Part shown: positions 23,705 through 31,906 of the stretch, piece by piece
Numbering within the stretch: position 1 is the stretch's first letter
How the letters are laid out: every line of letters begins with the position of its first letter
Assembly (NCBI GenBank): GCA_029977805.1
Contig: JAPOKE010000013.1
Location: forward strand, 1 to 34,052
Direction: 5' to 3'
Length of the DNA: 34,052 nucleotides
DNA from: Phenylobacterium parvum
GTDB taxonomy: Bacteria > Pseudomonadota > Alphaproteobacteria > Caulobacterales > Caulobacteraceae
Notes under the pieces: model-generated
Told to the model about the DNA's origin: nothing
Database searches by the model: none
The model's input: the letters and a program-made list of their open reading frames with translations, nothing else
Program-made: the position numbers and the translations under genes

Positions 23705-24619
23705 TCAGGTCTTGCCGGGCAGGGCGACGTAGCCCACCCGGGGAAAATGCAGGTGCAGGCGGCCGAGGTCGGGGGTCTCCTGCGCGAGGATGAGTCGGGA
23801 GTGGCGCGCCGCCACCAGGGTCCCGGCGATCGGGTCCCGGCCATAGTCGTCGGCCATCACCACCACCGGATCGCCCGGGGACAGGCCCAGGGCGTCATCG
23901 GGATCATGGTCCGGCGCGGGAGCGGGCTCGGCCGCCCGGGCAATGTCCAGGGCCGCCGCGCCGGTGATCTCGGTGCGGGCCCCCTGGCCGAGGGCGGCCA
24001 TCCGGCCCCGCCAGGCCTCAAGCCGCTCCAGGCCGGCCGTCAGCCGGGCATAGGTGTCGGGCAGGGCGCCCTTCAGCCACCAGATGTTCATCCAGGCCGA
24101 GGCGTCGGCCAGGCCGGGCGCATCGCCGGCCAGGAAGGGCGCATCCCCCAGGGCGTAGTCCAGCCAGGAGGCGTGCCCCCGCCACTGGACCCGCATGGGC
24201 CCCGCGGCCTGGGCCATGGCCTCCACGTCGAAGGGCCGGCCCGACAGCTTCTCGCGGTCGGCGATGAAGGCCTTGGGCGTCAGGTGGCCCATCTCGCCGA
24301 AGATCACCGGCACCGTGGCCTGGAAGAACAGGCGGTCCGCCCAGAGGCCGATCCCCCTCAGGCCCGCCAGGCCCCGGTCGCCCGGCAGGGGCGCGCGCCT
24401 CTGCAGTTCGTCGAGGATGACCATGGAGTCGCAGTAGACGTCCGCGCCGACCTGCAGGACCGGGGCGCGCCGGTAGCCGCCCGTCAGGGGGGTCAGGTCC
24501 GGCTTGGGCATCATGTTCGGGGTGAGCACCGAGGACCAGGCCTGGCCGGTCATGCCGAACACCTTCCGCACCTTCTCCGAGAAGGGCGAGGGGTCGTAGT
24601 GGTGAAGGATCAGGTCCAT
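23705..24619 (-). CDS. Glutathione S-transferase-like protein with C-terminal beta extension
   Basis: The 304-residue protein has a thioredoxin-like N-terminal domain (1-80, YDPSPFSEKVRKV with a Ser in the GST active-site region, YRRAPVLQVG, CDSMVILDEL), a helical C-terminal domain (about 90-215) and an extra 80-residue tail. The tail contains GLSPGDPVVVMADDYGRDPI and HFPRVGYVALPG, a strand-rich pattern like a small beta-barrel. Similar tails occur on some GST-like proteins, but its role is unknown. It sits 67 nt after tesB and 11 nt before the crotonase gene on the same strand. Confidence 0.87.
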   Translation of the reverse strand: MDLILHHYDPSPFSEKVRKVFGMTGQAWSSVLTPNMMPKPDLTPLTGGYRRAPVLQVGADVYCDSMVILDELQRRAPLPGDRGLAGLRGIGLWADRLFFQATVPVIFGEMGHLTPKAFIADREKLSGRPFDVEAMAQAAGPMRVQWRGHASWLDYALGDAPFLAGDAPGLADASAWMNIWWLKGALPDTYARLTAGLERLEAWRGRMAALGQGARTEITGAAALDIARAAEPAPAPDHDPDDALGLSPGDPVVVMADDYGRDPIAGTLVAARHSRLILAQETPDLGRLHLHFPRVGYVALPGKT

Positions 24620-24686
24620 GGGCTCTCCCGCCGTGCGCCCCGGGAGGCTGTCACGGATTTCGCCGCCGGGCCACCGTGACGCCGCG

Positions 24687-25544
24687 TCAGCGCCAGCGGA
24701 TCAGGGCCTCCTGGGCGGCCTCGGCCACCAGCCGGCCCGAGCGGTCGTAGATCTGGCCCCGGTTGAAGCCCCGCCCGCCGGAGGCGGAGGGGCTGTCCTG
24801 GACGAACAGGTGCCAGTCGTGGAAGTCCGAGGGCTGGTGGAACCACATGGCGTGGTCAAGGCTGGCGGCCTGCAGCCGACCGCTGTCCCAGTCCACGGCG
24901 TGAGGCCGCAGGGAGGCGTCCATCAGGGTCATGTCGGAGCCATAGGCCAGGGCGCACTGGTTCACGGCGACCGAGTCGCCGAGGGGAAGGCGGGCCCGGA
25001 ACCAGCACATGTCGGTGGGCGCGCGGACGCCGACGAAGCCGTGAGGGACCGGCTCGCAGGGCTTGAGCTCCACCGGCCAGACCCGGCGGGTCGACGGGTC
25101 GAGGCCGGCCTCGGCGCGGAGCTCCTCCTCGTTCTTCAGCGCCTCGGGCGGCGGGGCCTCGGGCATGGGCAGCTGGTGCTCGAAGCCGGTCTCCGGGACC
25201 TGGAAGGAGGCCGCGAGGTTGAAGATCTGCTTGCCGTTCTGGATGGCCACCACCCGGCGCACGCTGAAGGACCCGCCGTCCCGGGCCCGGTCGACCTGGA
25301 AGAGGATGGGCAGCTTCGGGTTCCCGGGGCGGATGAAGTAGCAGTGCAGGGAATGGCAGGTCCGGTCCTCGATGGTCCGGTAGGCCGCCGCCAGGGCCTG
25401 GGCCACCACCTGGCCGCCATAGATCCGGCGGGTCTCGTGGGGCGGGTTGAAGCCCCTGAAGAGGTCGGTGTCGAGGGTCTCCAGGTCCAGCAGGGCCAGG
25501 AGCTCGTGGGACTCGAACGAAGTCGTCAGGTCGGTCTGGGTCAT
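24687..25544 (-). CDS. tesB: Acyl-CoA thioesterase II
   Basis: TesB hydrolyses medium- to long-chain acyl-CoAs to free acids and CoA. The 285-residue protein is a double hotdog: an N-terminal repeat with RIYGGQVVAQALAAA and HSLHCYFIRPGNP, and a C-terminal repeat with LDHAMWFHQP (catalytic Asp), the DSPSASGGRGF loop (Ser/Thr) and RLVAEAAQEALIR (catalytic Gln). Length matches E. coli TesB (286). It leads a leftward run with a GST and a crotonase, which suggests acyl-CoA side metabolism. Confidence 0.95.
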   Translation of the reverse strand: MTQTDLTTSFESHELLALLDLETLDTDLFRGFNPPHETRRIYGGQVVAQALAAAYRTIEDRTCHSLHCYFIRPGNPKLPILFQVDRARDGGSFSVRRVVAIQNGKQIFNLAASFQVPETGFEHQLPMPEAPPPEALKNEEELRAEAGLDPSTRRVWPVELKPCEPVPHGFVGVRAPTDMCWFRARLPLGDSVAVNQCALAYGSDMTLMDASLRPHAVDWDSGRLQAASLDHAMWFHQPSDFHDWHLFVQDSPSASGGRGFNRGQIYDRSGRLVAEAAQEALIRWR

Positions 25545-25560
25545 GGCCGGGGTCGGGAAC

Positions 25561-26118
25561 TCAGAAAACGGGATCGGGCAGGTCGGCGAGCCGGGGCAGG
25601 AGGCGGTCCTTGTCGGACAGGACGGCGGCGTCGGCGGCGACCGGCCAGTCGATGGCCAGGTCCGGGTCGTTCCAGATCACCCCGCCCTCCGTCTGGGGGG
25701 CGTAGTCGCCGTCGACCTTGTAGGCCAGCATGACGTCGTCGCAGAGGGTGCAGTAGCCGTGGGCGAAGCCCCGCGGCACGAAGAGCTGCTCGCCGCCGTC
25801 GGCGGTCAGGGTCGCGGAGACCCAACGGCCCCGGGTCGGAGAGCCGGGGCGGACATCCACCGCCACGTCCAGTATGGCCCCGGCGAGCACCCGGACCAGC
25901 TTGGCCTGGGGATGCGGCCCGGCCTGGAAGTGCAGGCCCCGGACCGTGCCGGCGCGCGCGTTGAAGGCCTGGTTGTCCTGGACGAAGTCGGCCTCGACGC
26001 CGGCGGCGGCCAGGGTGCGGCGGCTCCAGGTCTCGGAGAACCATCCGCGCGCATCGCCATGCCGGCGCGGCGTGATAAGCAGGACCTCGGGAAGGGCGAG
26101 GGGCGTTACGGTCGTCAT
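25561..26118 (-). CDS. rfbC: dTDP-4-dehydrorhamnose 3,5-epimerase
   Basis: RmlC epimerises dTDP-4-keto-6-deoxyglucose on the way to dTDP-L-rhamnose. The protein of about 185 residues has the cupin fold with GDARGWFSETW, NQAFNARAGTVRGLHFQ (catalytic His), LFVPRGFAHGYCTL, AYKVDGDYAP (Tyr) and WNDPDLAIDWPV. I prefer ATG 26118; the track start at 26133 is a GTG that would add five residues. The other rhamnose genes (rmlA, rmlB, rmlD) are not in the window. A GT2 glycosyltransferase starts 44 bp away on the other strand, so the pair may serve surface polysaccharide. Confidence 0.93.
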   Translation of the reverse strand: MTTVTPLALPEVLLITPRRHGDARGWFSETWSRRTLAAAGVEADFVQDNQAFNARAGTVRGLHFQAGPHPQAKLVRVLAGAILDVAVDVRPGSPTRGRWVSATLTADGGEQLFVPRGFAHGYCTLCDDVMLAYKVDGDYAPQTEGGVIWNDPDLAIDWPVAADAAVLSDKDRLLPRLADLPDPVF

Positions 26119-26162
26119 CGGGTTCCCGGTCACGGGCGGCGAGGCCGCGAAGGGTGCGAGGC

Positions 26163-27215
26163 ATGGCGCGGGACGCGGCGAAAGACAACCCTGACAGGCC
26201 GGCTGCGGCCTCGGTCAGCGTGATTGTCGTCGCCTGGCAGTCGGGAGAGGACCTCACCCGGTGCCTCGCCGCCCTCGCCGCCCAGACCGTCCGGCCCCTG
26301 GAGATCCTGCTGGTCGACAACGCCTCCACGGACGGCGCGCCGCAGGCTGCGGTGCAGGCCGTCCCGGGCGTCACCCTTGTCGCCGCAGGGGCCAACCTCG
26401 GCTTCGCCGCCGGCGTGAACCTGGGCGCACGCCGGGCCCGGGGCGACTGGCTGGCCCTCATCAACCCCGACGCCTTCGCCGCCCCCGACTGGCTGGAGCG
26501 CCTCCTGGCCGGGGCGGCGAGGTCCCCCGAGGTCGGATGCTTCGGCTGCCGGCAGGCCATGGCCGGCGAGGCTGGGCGGCTGGACGGCCTGGGGGACGTG
26601 ATGAGCCTGCCGGGGATCCCCTACCGAGGCGGCTACGGCCTGGCCGACCCCGGACCGGTGGCGGAGGGCGAATGCTTCTCGGCCTGCGGCGGGGCCATGC
26701 TGATCCGCCGGTCCCTGTTCGAGGCCCTTGGCGGCTTCGACGAGGACCTCTTCATGTACTGCGAGGACGTCGACCTGGGCTATCGCATCCGGCTGGCCGG
26801 CGGCGCCTGCCGGGTGATCCCCGACGCCGTGGTCGAGCACATCGGCTCGGCCTCGACAGGCGGGGCCGGCTCGGACTTCGCCAGCTTCCACGGGGCGCGG
26901 AACCGGATCCGGGTCTTCATCAAGGACACGCCGCCGGTGCTCTTCTGGCTGACCCTGCCCCTGCACGTCCTGGCCACCGCTGTCCTCTTCCTGAGGCTGG
27001 CGGGGCAGGGACGGCTCGGCCCAAACCTCAGGGGCGCCCGGGCGGCCCTGGCGGACCTGCACGCCGCCCTCGCGGCGCGGCGCCGGACCCAGGCGCAGCG
27101 TAAGGCGACGTCCTGGGAGATCGCCAGGGCCATGACCTGGAACCCCCTCGACCTCTTGGGCCGGAGGGTGGTGATCCGACGCCCGCGGCGGCGGCGGAAA
27201 GCGTCAGCCGCCTGA
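26163..27215 (+). CDS. GT2-family glycosyltransferase (rhamnosyltransferase-like)
   Basis: The 350-residue protein has a GT-A fold at the N-terminus: VSVIVVAWQSGEDL, ILLVDNASTDG, a NxGFAAGxNxG motif, ALINPDA (the DxD-like metal site) and GGFDEDLFMYCEDVDLGYRI, the ED motif that carries the catalytic base in WbbL-type enzymes. The C-terminal part has one hydrophobic segment (about 258-283, FWLTLPLHVLATAVLFL) and a very basic tail, suggesting membrane association. The donor is unknown; dTDP-rhamnose is plausible given divergent rmlC. ATG 26163 is chosen over the GTG at 26154. The end overlaps the FKBP gene by 12 nt. Confidence 0.9.
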   Translation: MARDAAKDNPDRPAAASVSVIVVAWQSGEDLTRCLAALAAQTVRPLEILLVDNASTDGAPQAAVQAVPGVTLVAAGANLGFAAGVNLGARRARGDWLALINPDAFAAPDWLERLLAGAARSPEVGCFGCRQAMAGEAGRLDGLGDVMSLPGIPYRGGYGLADPGPVAEGECFSACGGAMLIRRSLFEALGGFDEDLFMYCEDVDLGYRIRLAGGACRVIPDAVVEHIGSASTGGAGSDFASFHGARNRIRVFIKDTPPVLFWLTLPLHVLATAVLFLRLAGQGRLGPNLRGARAALADLHAALAARRRTQAQRKATSWEIARAMTWNPLDLLGRRVVIRRPRRRRKASAA

Positions 27216-27704
27216 GGTGTGGCGCGGGCCGGGCAGGACGTCGATCAGCTCGATCCGGAAGACCAGGGTGGCGCCCGGCGGGATCGGCCCGCCGCCCTCG
27301 TCGCCATAGCCCAGGGCCGCCGGGACGAAGATCCGCCACTCGTCGCCGGGCCGCATGAGCTGCAGGGCCTCGACCCAGCCGGGGATCAGGCCGTCCAGGG
27401 GCATGACGGCGGGCACGCCCCGCTCGTAGGAGCTGTCGAAGACCTCTCCGGTCAGGAGCTTGCCCTCGTAGTGGACCTTGATCTGGTCGCCCGGCAGGGG
27501 GCGGACGCCCTCGGCGGGCCCCGACTTCACCACCTGGTACTGGAGGCCGGAGGGCAGGGCGCGCACGCCGGGCTCGCTGGCGTTCTTCGCCAGGAAGGCC
27601 TTGCCCGCCTCGGCGTTGGCGGCGAGCACCTTGGGGTCCGGGCCCCGCTGGCAGGCGGCGAGCAGGGACAGGCCGGCGGCCAGGACGACGAGGGCGAGGC
27701 GCAT
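27204..27704 (-). CDS. FKBP-type peptidyl-prolyl isomerase, lipoprotein
   Basis: The 166-residue protein has a lipoprotein signal peptide with lipobox LLAAC (Cys at 18), a short helical N-domain (about 25-48, AEAGKAFLAKNASEPGV, as in FkpA/Mip) and an FKBP domain (about 50-160) with LPSGLQYQVV, GDQIKVHYEGKLLTGEVFDSSY, GLIPGWVEALQLM and PAALGYGDEGGGPIPPGATLVF. It should fold proteins in the periplasm while anchored to a membrane. The dimerising helical region is much shorter than in FkpA or Mip. It lies 11 nt downstream of the threonine ammonia-lyase gene. Confidence 0.93.
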   Translation of the reverse strand: MRLALVVLAAGLSLLAACQRGPDPKVLAANAEAGKAFLAKNASEPGVRALPSGLQYQVVKSGPAEGVRPLPGDQIKVHYEGKLLTGEVFDSSYERGVPAVMPLDGLIPGWVEALQLMRPGDEWRIFVPAALGYGDEGGGPIPPGATLVFRIELIDVLPGPRHTSGG

Positions 27705-27715
27705 CAGGGTCTCCT

Positions 27716-28918
27716 TCAGACCGCGCGGGGCGGATAGCCCCGGGCCCTGAGGGCCTCCATGATCTCTTCCGTGTGCCGGGCGTCGCGGGTCTCGATCATG
27801 ATGTCGAACTCCGCGCCCTTGGCGGGCACGTCGAGGGCGAGGCGGTTGTGGGCCACCTCGACGATGTTGGCGCCCATCTGGCCGACCAGGGCCGAGACAT
27901 TGGCCAGAAGGCCCGGGCGGTCGTCTCCGATGATCCGAAGGGAAACGAGGCGCTGGTCGCGGACCAGCTGGCGGGTGAGGACCGAGGCGAGAAGGCGGGT
28001 GTCGATGTTGCCGCCGCAGAGGATCACCCCGACCTTCTTGCCCTGGAACCGGTCCGGATAGGCCAGGAGAGCGGCGAGGGCCGCCGCACCGGCGCCTTCG
28101 GCGACCGTCTTCTCCACGTTGCAGAACAGGGCCACGGCTTGCTCGAGAAAGGGCTCCTCGAGCAGCAGGACACCGTCGATCAGGGGGCGGGCGACCCCGT
28201 AGGTCAGGTCGCCGACGCGCTTGACGGCGATGCCCTCGGCGATGGTCGCCCCGCCGGTGACGGCCTCGATGCCCTGCATGCGCGCCGTGAAGGACGGATA
28301 CATGGCCGGCTCGACGCCGATCACCCGGCAGTTCGGGTTGATGGACTTGGCCACGGTCGCGCAGCCGGCGATCAGGCCGCCGCCGCCGATGGGCACGGGC
28401 AGGACCTCGATGTCCGGCTGCTCCTCGAACATCTCCAGGGCCACCGTGCCCTGGCCGGCCATGACCTTCAGGTCGTCGAACGGGTGGACGAAGGTCAGCT
28501 CGCGCTCATCGCAGAGTTTCCGCGCGATGGCCGCGGATTCATCGTAGGTATCCCCGTCCTGCACGACCTCGGCGCCGAAGGCCCGGGTCTGCTGGACCTT
28601 CACGAAGGGGGTGCTGCGCGGCATGACGATGGTCACGGGCACGCCCAGGCGCGCCGCGTGGTAGGCCAGGCCCTGGCTGTGGTTGCCCGCGGACGCGGCG
28701 ATGACGCCCCGGCGGGACTCGCTGTCGCTGAGCTGGAGCAGGGTGTTGAGCGCCCCGCGCTCCTTGTAGGCGGCGGTGAACTGCAGGTTCTCGAACTTCA
28801 CCCACACCTCGGCGCCGGTGATCTCCGACAGGGTCTGCGACTTGCGGAAGGGCGTGCGCTCGACCCGGCCGGCGATGCGGTCGGCGGCGGCGCGGACATC
28901 GGCGAGGGAGAGGCTCAT
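27716..28918 (-). CDS. ilvA: Threonine ammonia-lyase with C-terminal ACT domain
   Basis: This PLP enzyme deaminates threonine (and serine) to 2-oxobutyrate, the first step to isoleucine. The 400-residue protein has the PLP lysine K52 in TAAYKERGALN, SAGNHSQGLAYHA, the glycine-rich phosphate loop PVPIGGGGLIAG and ILCGGNIDTR. A single ACT domain (326-400, IIGDDRPGLLANVSALV) replaces the two regulatory repeats of E. coli IlvA (514 residues). The single ACT form is common in alphaproteobacteria and is probably the allosteric site. It is followed 11 nt later by the FKBP gene. Confidence 0.93.
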   Translation of the reverse strand: MSLSLADVRAAADRIAGRVERTPFRKSQTLSEITGAEVWVKFENLQFTAAYKERGALNTLLQLSDSESRRGVIAASAGNHSQGLAYHAARLGVPVTIVMPRSTPFVKVQQTRAFGAEVVQDGDTYDESAAIARKLCDERELTFVHPFDDLKVMAGQGTVALEMFEEQPDIEVLPVPIGGGGLIAGCATVAKSINPNCRVIGVEPAMYPSFTARMQGIEAVTGGATIAEGIAVKRVGDLTYGVARPLIDGVLLLEEPFLEQAVALFCNVEKTVAEGAGAAALAALLAYPDRFQGKKVGVILCGGNIDTRLLASVLTRQLVRDQRLVSLRIIGDDRPGLLANVSALVGQMGANIVEVAHNRLALDVPAKGAEFDIMIETRDARHTEEIMEALRARGYPPRAV

Positions 28919-28985
28919 GTCGGACCTGCGGCGTTCAGGGCGTCTTCCCTAGTCTCTCCGCCGGAAAAGGGGAAGCGTCCCGGCG

Positions 28986-30797
28986 TCAGGCCGGCGGATC
29001 GAACTCGCCCACCCAGTGGCCCGGGGCGACCTCTTCCAGCCGGGGCCGGTAGGGCGGCGTCTCGCCCCGGCGGGAGGGCAGGAAGCGCAGCCCCGCCTCG
29101 GGGTCGAGGGGACTGGGCAACTCCCCGGTGAGCCGCAGCCGGGGCCGCCGCCGCTCGATCTCGGGATCGGGGATCAGGGCCGCGGACAGCAGGGCCCGGG
29201 TGTAGGGGTGCCGGGCGTCCTCGAAGAGCCTGTCGGCGGGCGCGGCCTCCACCACCCGCCCCATGTAGAGCACCAGGACCCGGTGGCTGATCTCCCGCAC
29301 GACCGCCAGGTCGTGGCTGATGAACATCATGGCCATGCCGAACTCGCGCTGCAGGTCGACCAGCAGGTCGATGATCTGGGCCCGGATCGAGACGTCGAGG
29401 GCCGAGACCGCCTCGTCGCAGACCACGAGGCGCGGCTTCAGGATCATGGCCCGGGCGATGCCCACCCGCTGGTTCTGGCCGCCGGAGAGCTCGTGCGGGT
29501 AGCGGTTGATCAGGTCGCCGGACAGGCCGACCCGCTCCATCATGGCCCGCACCTCGGCCTCGCGGCCCCGGCGGTCGAGGTCCGGCCGGAAGACGCCCAG
29601 GGGCTCGGCGATGGCGTCGCCCACCGGCATGCGGGGGTCGAGGCTGGCGAGCGGGTCCTGGAAGACCACCTGCAGGTCGCGGCGGGCGGCCCGCAGGGCC
29701 TCCCGGTCCGCCTCCGGGATGTCGCGGCCCAGGAGGGTCACGGCCCCGCCGGTGCGCGGGATGAGCCGCAGGACCGCCCGCGACAGGGTGGACTTGCCGC
29801 AGCCGCTCTCGCCCACCACGCCCAGGGTCTCGCCCTCGCGGATCTCCAGGCTGACCCCGTCCACCGCCCTCAGCTCGGCCCGGCGTCCGAACAGGCCCCG
29901 GCGGACGGGGAACCAGACCCGGATGTCCTTCGCCTCCACGGCGAGGGGGGCGTCGGCGGGGACCGGGGCGGGCGCCGGGCGTCCGCCGCGGTCGGTGCGG
30001 TCGAGGCGCGGGGCGGCCTGCAGGAGATTGCGGGTGTAGTCCGTCCGGGGCCGGGCGAAGACCTCGGCCGCCGGCCCGGCCTCGACATAGGCGCCGTCCT
30101 TCATCACGCAGACCCGGTCGGCCAGGCGCGCGACCACCCCCATGTCATGGGTGATGAGGACCAGGCCCGTCCCGCTCTCCCGGGTCAGTTCCTCCATAAG
30201 GTCGAGGATCTCGGCCTGCACCGTCACGTCGAGGGCCGTCGTCGGCTCGTCGGCGATCAGCAGGCGGGGCGCGCAGGCCATGGCGCCGGCGATCATCACC
30301 CTCTGGCGCATGCCGCCGGAAAGTTCGTGCGGATACTGGTCCAGGCGACGGGCCGCGTCGGGGATGCGCACCCGGTCCAGCCAGCGAAGGGCCTCGACCC
30401 GCGCTTCCGGCGCCGACAGACCGCGCGCCCGGCGCAGGGGCTCGCCCAGTTGGTTGCCCACCTTCAGGTGCGGGGTCAGGGCGGTCAGGGGGTCCTGGAA
30501 GATCATGCCCATGCCGGCGCCGCGCACGGCGTTGAGGTCCCGGCGGGAGGCGCCCAGGAGCTCGCGGCCCTCGAACCGCACCGACCCCGTCGCCCGGCCG
30601 TTCGGCGCCAGCAGGCCCATGACCGCCATGAAGGTCTGGCTCTTGCCCGAGCCGCTCTCGCCCACCACGCCGAGGGTCTCGCCGGGCCGGACCTCCAGCG
30701 ACACGCCGCGGACCGCGGCGACCGCGCCGTCCCGGGTCTCGAAGTCGATGCGCAGGTCCTCGAGGGTCAGGACGGGGCTCGGGGAGGTCGGGGTCAC
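28986..30797 (-). CDS. Fused two-domain ABC ATPase, oligopeptide/dipeptide (Dpp/Opp/YejF) type
   Basis: The 603-residue protein joins two nucleotide-binding domains that are separate as DppD/DppF and fused in YejF. The first has Walker A GESGSGKS (46-53), LSGGM (159-163) and IADEP (181-185); the second has Walker A GESGCGKS (329-336), LSGGQ (437-441) and [11 protein letters not shown] (458-468). Each half ends with an oligopeptide-transporter C-terminal segment, the last with [10 protein letters not shown] and [15 protein letters not shown] chose GTG 30797, with GGAG 7 nt upstream; the track's 837-aa version adds an antisense stretch. No permease or binding protein genes lie nearby, so its partners must be elsewhere. 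Peptide import is the likely role. Confidence 0.9.
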   Translation of the reverse strand: MTPTSPSPVLTLEDLRIDFETRDGAVAAVRGVSLEVRPGETLGVVGESGSGKSQTFMAVMGLLAPNGRATGSVRFEGRELLGASRRDLNAVRGAGMGMIFQDPLTALTPHLKVGNQLGEPLRRARGLSAPEARVEALRWLDRVRIPDAARRLDQYPHELSGGMRQRVMIAGAMACAPRLLIADEPTTALDVTVQAEILDLMEELTRESGTGLVLITHDMGVVARLADRVCVMKDGAYVEAGPAAEVFARPRTDYTRNLLQAAPRLDRTDRGGRPAPAPVPADAPLAVEAKDIRVWFPVRRGLFGRRAELRAVDGVSLEIREGETLGVVGESGCGKSTLSRAVLRLIPRTGGAVTLLGRDIPEADREALRAARRDLQVVFQDPLASLDPRMPVGDAIAEPLGVFRPDLDRRGREAEVRAMMERVGLSGDLINRYPHELSGGQNQRVGIARAMILKPRLVVCDEAVSALDVSIRAQIIDLLVDLQREFGMAMMFISHDLAVVREISHRVLVLYMGRVVEAAPADRLFEDARHPYTRALLSAALIPDPEIERRRPRLRLTGELPSPLDPEAGLRFLPSRRGETPPYRPRLEEVAPGHWVGEFDPPA

Positions 30798-30875
30798 GGG
30801 GGGCTCCGCTGCGGTTCGGCGCGAACATAGGGCGGCGGGCGCGGAAGGGAAATCGCCAGGCGCGGGGAAGGACGC

Positions 30876-30881
30876 TAGACT
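30876..30881 (+). promoter_or_regulatory. -10 box placed for leaderless transcription of the phosphatase gene
   Basis: TAGACT occupies -12 to -7 relative to the G of the GTG start at 30888, with only CCCCC-type sequence and no Shine-Dalgarno between. The spacing is the same as for the DUF2237 gene. Confidence 0.45.
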
Positions 30882-30887
30882 GCCCCC

Positions 30888-31406
30888 GTGTCCGGACTTC
30901 TCCGCCCCGCCCTGTTCCTCGACCGCGACGGCGTCCTCAACGAGGACCGCGGCTATGTCCACCGCTGGGAGGACTTCCGCTGGATCTCCGGCGCGCGCGA
31001 GGCCGTGGCCGCCTTCAACGCCCGGGACTGGTGGGTCTTCGTCGTGACGAACCAGTCCGGCGTCGGCCGGGGCTACTACACCGAGGCGGACGTCCACGCC
31101 CTGCACGCCCGCATGGCCGAGGAGCTGGCCGCCGCCGGCGCGCGCATCGACGCCTTCTACCACTGTCCCCAGCACCCCGAGGCCCTCGAGGACCGCTACC
31201 GTCACCCGGATCCGCCCGACCGCAAGCCCAATCCCGGCATGCTGCTCCGGGCCATGGCCGAGTGGCCCGTCGATGCGGCGCGTTCGGTGATGGTGGGGGA
31301 CAAGGCCATCGACCTCGAGGCCGGGCGCCGGGCCGGGGTGCGCGCCCTGCTCTTTCCCGGCGGCGACCTCTCCGTCTTCCTGGCCGGCGAGGCCGGCGAC
31401 CGCTGA
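30888..31406 (+). CDS. HAD-family phosphatase (GmhB/HisB-N like)
   Basis: The 172-residue protein resembles D-glycero-D-manno-heptose-1,7-bisphosphate 7-phosphatase of LPS core synthesis. It has [15 protein letters not shown] with nucleophile D12 and acid D14, [13 protein letters not shown] (motif II), DRKPNPGML with K113, and [11 protein letters not shown] with D138 and D142. E. coli GmhB binds Zn through C92, H94, C107 and C109. Here C93 remains, but the next ligand is Q95 and the CxC pair is replaced by DPPD, so the zinc site appears lost. It may act on another sugar or amino-acid phosphate. The start is a GTG and may be leaderless. Confidence 0.87.
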   Translation: MSGLLRPALFLDRDGVLNEDRGYVHRWEDFRWISGAREAVAAFNARDWWVFVVTNQSGVGRGYYTEADVHALHARMAEELAAAGARIDAFYHCPQHPEALEDRYRHPDPPDRKPNPGMLLRAMAEWPVDAARSVMVGDKAIDLEAGRRAGVRALLFPGGDLSVFLAGEAGDR

Positions 31407-31450
31407 CGCGGCGCATTGACCCTTCCGGCCGCGCGCTGCAAACGGAAGGC

Positions 31451-31906
31451 ATGAGCGAGCCCAGTCCCAACCTCGAAGCCGCCGCCGCCATGGCGACAAC
31501 CGTCCCCCAGGCCGCCGCCCTCGGCTTCAGCATGGTCTCCGCCGGCGACGCCCGCGGCGTCATGCACGTGGCCTGGCGCGAAGACCTCACGGCGGACGCG
31601 GAGAGCGGGTCCCTGGCCTCCGGGGTGGTCACCTCGATCATCGACCACTGCTGCGGCATGGCCATCACCGCCGCCCGCAACCAGCGCCTGCCCACCGCCA
31701 CCCTGGACCTGCGGATCGACTTCCTGCGCCCCGCCGCGCCCCGGTCAGGCGTGAGCGTCGAGGCCCACTGCTACGCCATGACCGGCTCGGTGGCCTTTGT
31801 CCGGGCCCACGCCTGGGATACCGACCCGGCCGATCCCATCGCCACCGCCCAGGCCGCCTTCATGCTGTCCGGCGCGCCGGCGCCCGGGACGGGAGCCGCC
31901 GGATGA
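31451..31906 (+). CDS. PaaI-type hotdog thioesterase (first of pair)
   Basis: The 151-residue protein has the hotdog fold of the PaaI/YbgC class: a central helix region [18 protein letters not shown] (Asp in the usual catalytic position) followed by [13 protein letters not shown], the typical strand after it. It should hydrolyse acyl-CoA thioesters; the acyl group is unknown. GGAAGGC lies directly before ATG 31451. The track's longer frame starts inside the phosphatase gene and is not real. Its stop overlaps the start of the next hotdog gene by 4 nt (ATGA). Confidence 0.88.
   Translation: MSEPSPNLEAAAAMATTVPQAAALGFSMVSAGDARGVMHVAWREDLTADAESGSLASGVVTSIIDHCCGMAITAARNQRLPTATLDLRIDFLRPAAPRSGVSVEAHCYAMTGSVAFVRAHAWDTDPADPIATAQAAFMLSGAPAPGTGAAG

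Noticed and set aside
30798-31499. N-terminal extension of the ABC ATPase frame in the ORF track
   Set aside because: It is antisense to the GmhB-like gene; GTG 30797 with a ribosome binding site gives the proper domain start.
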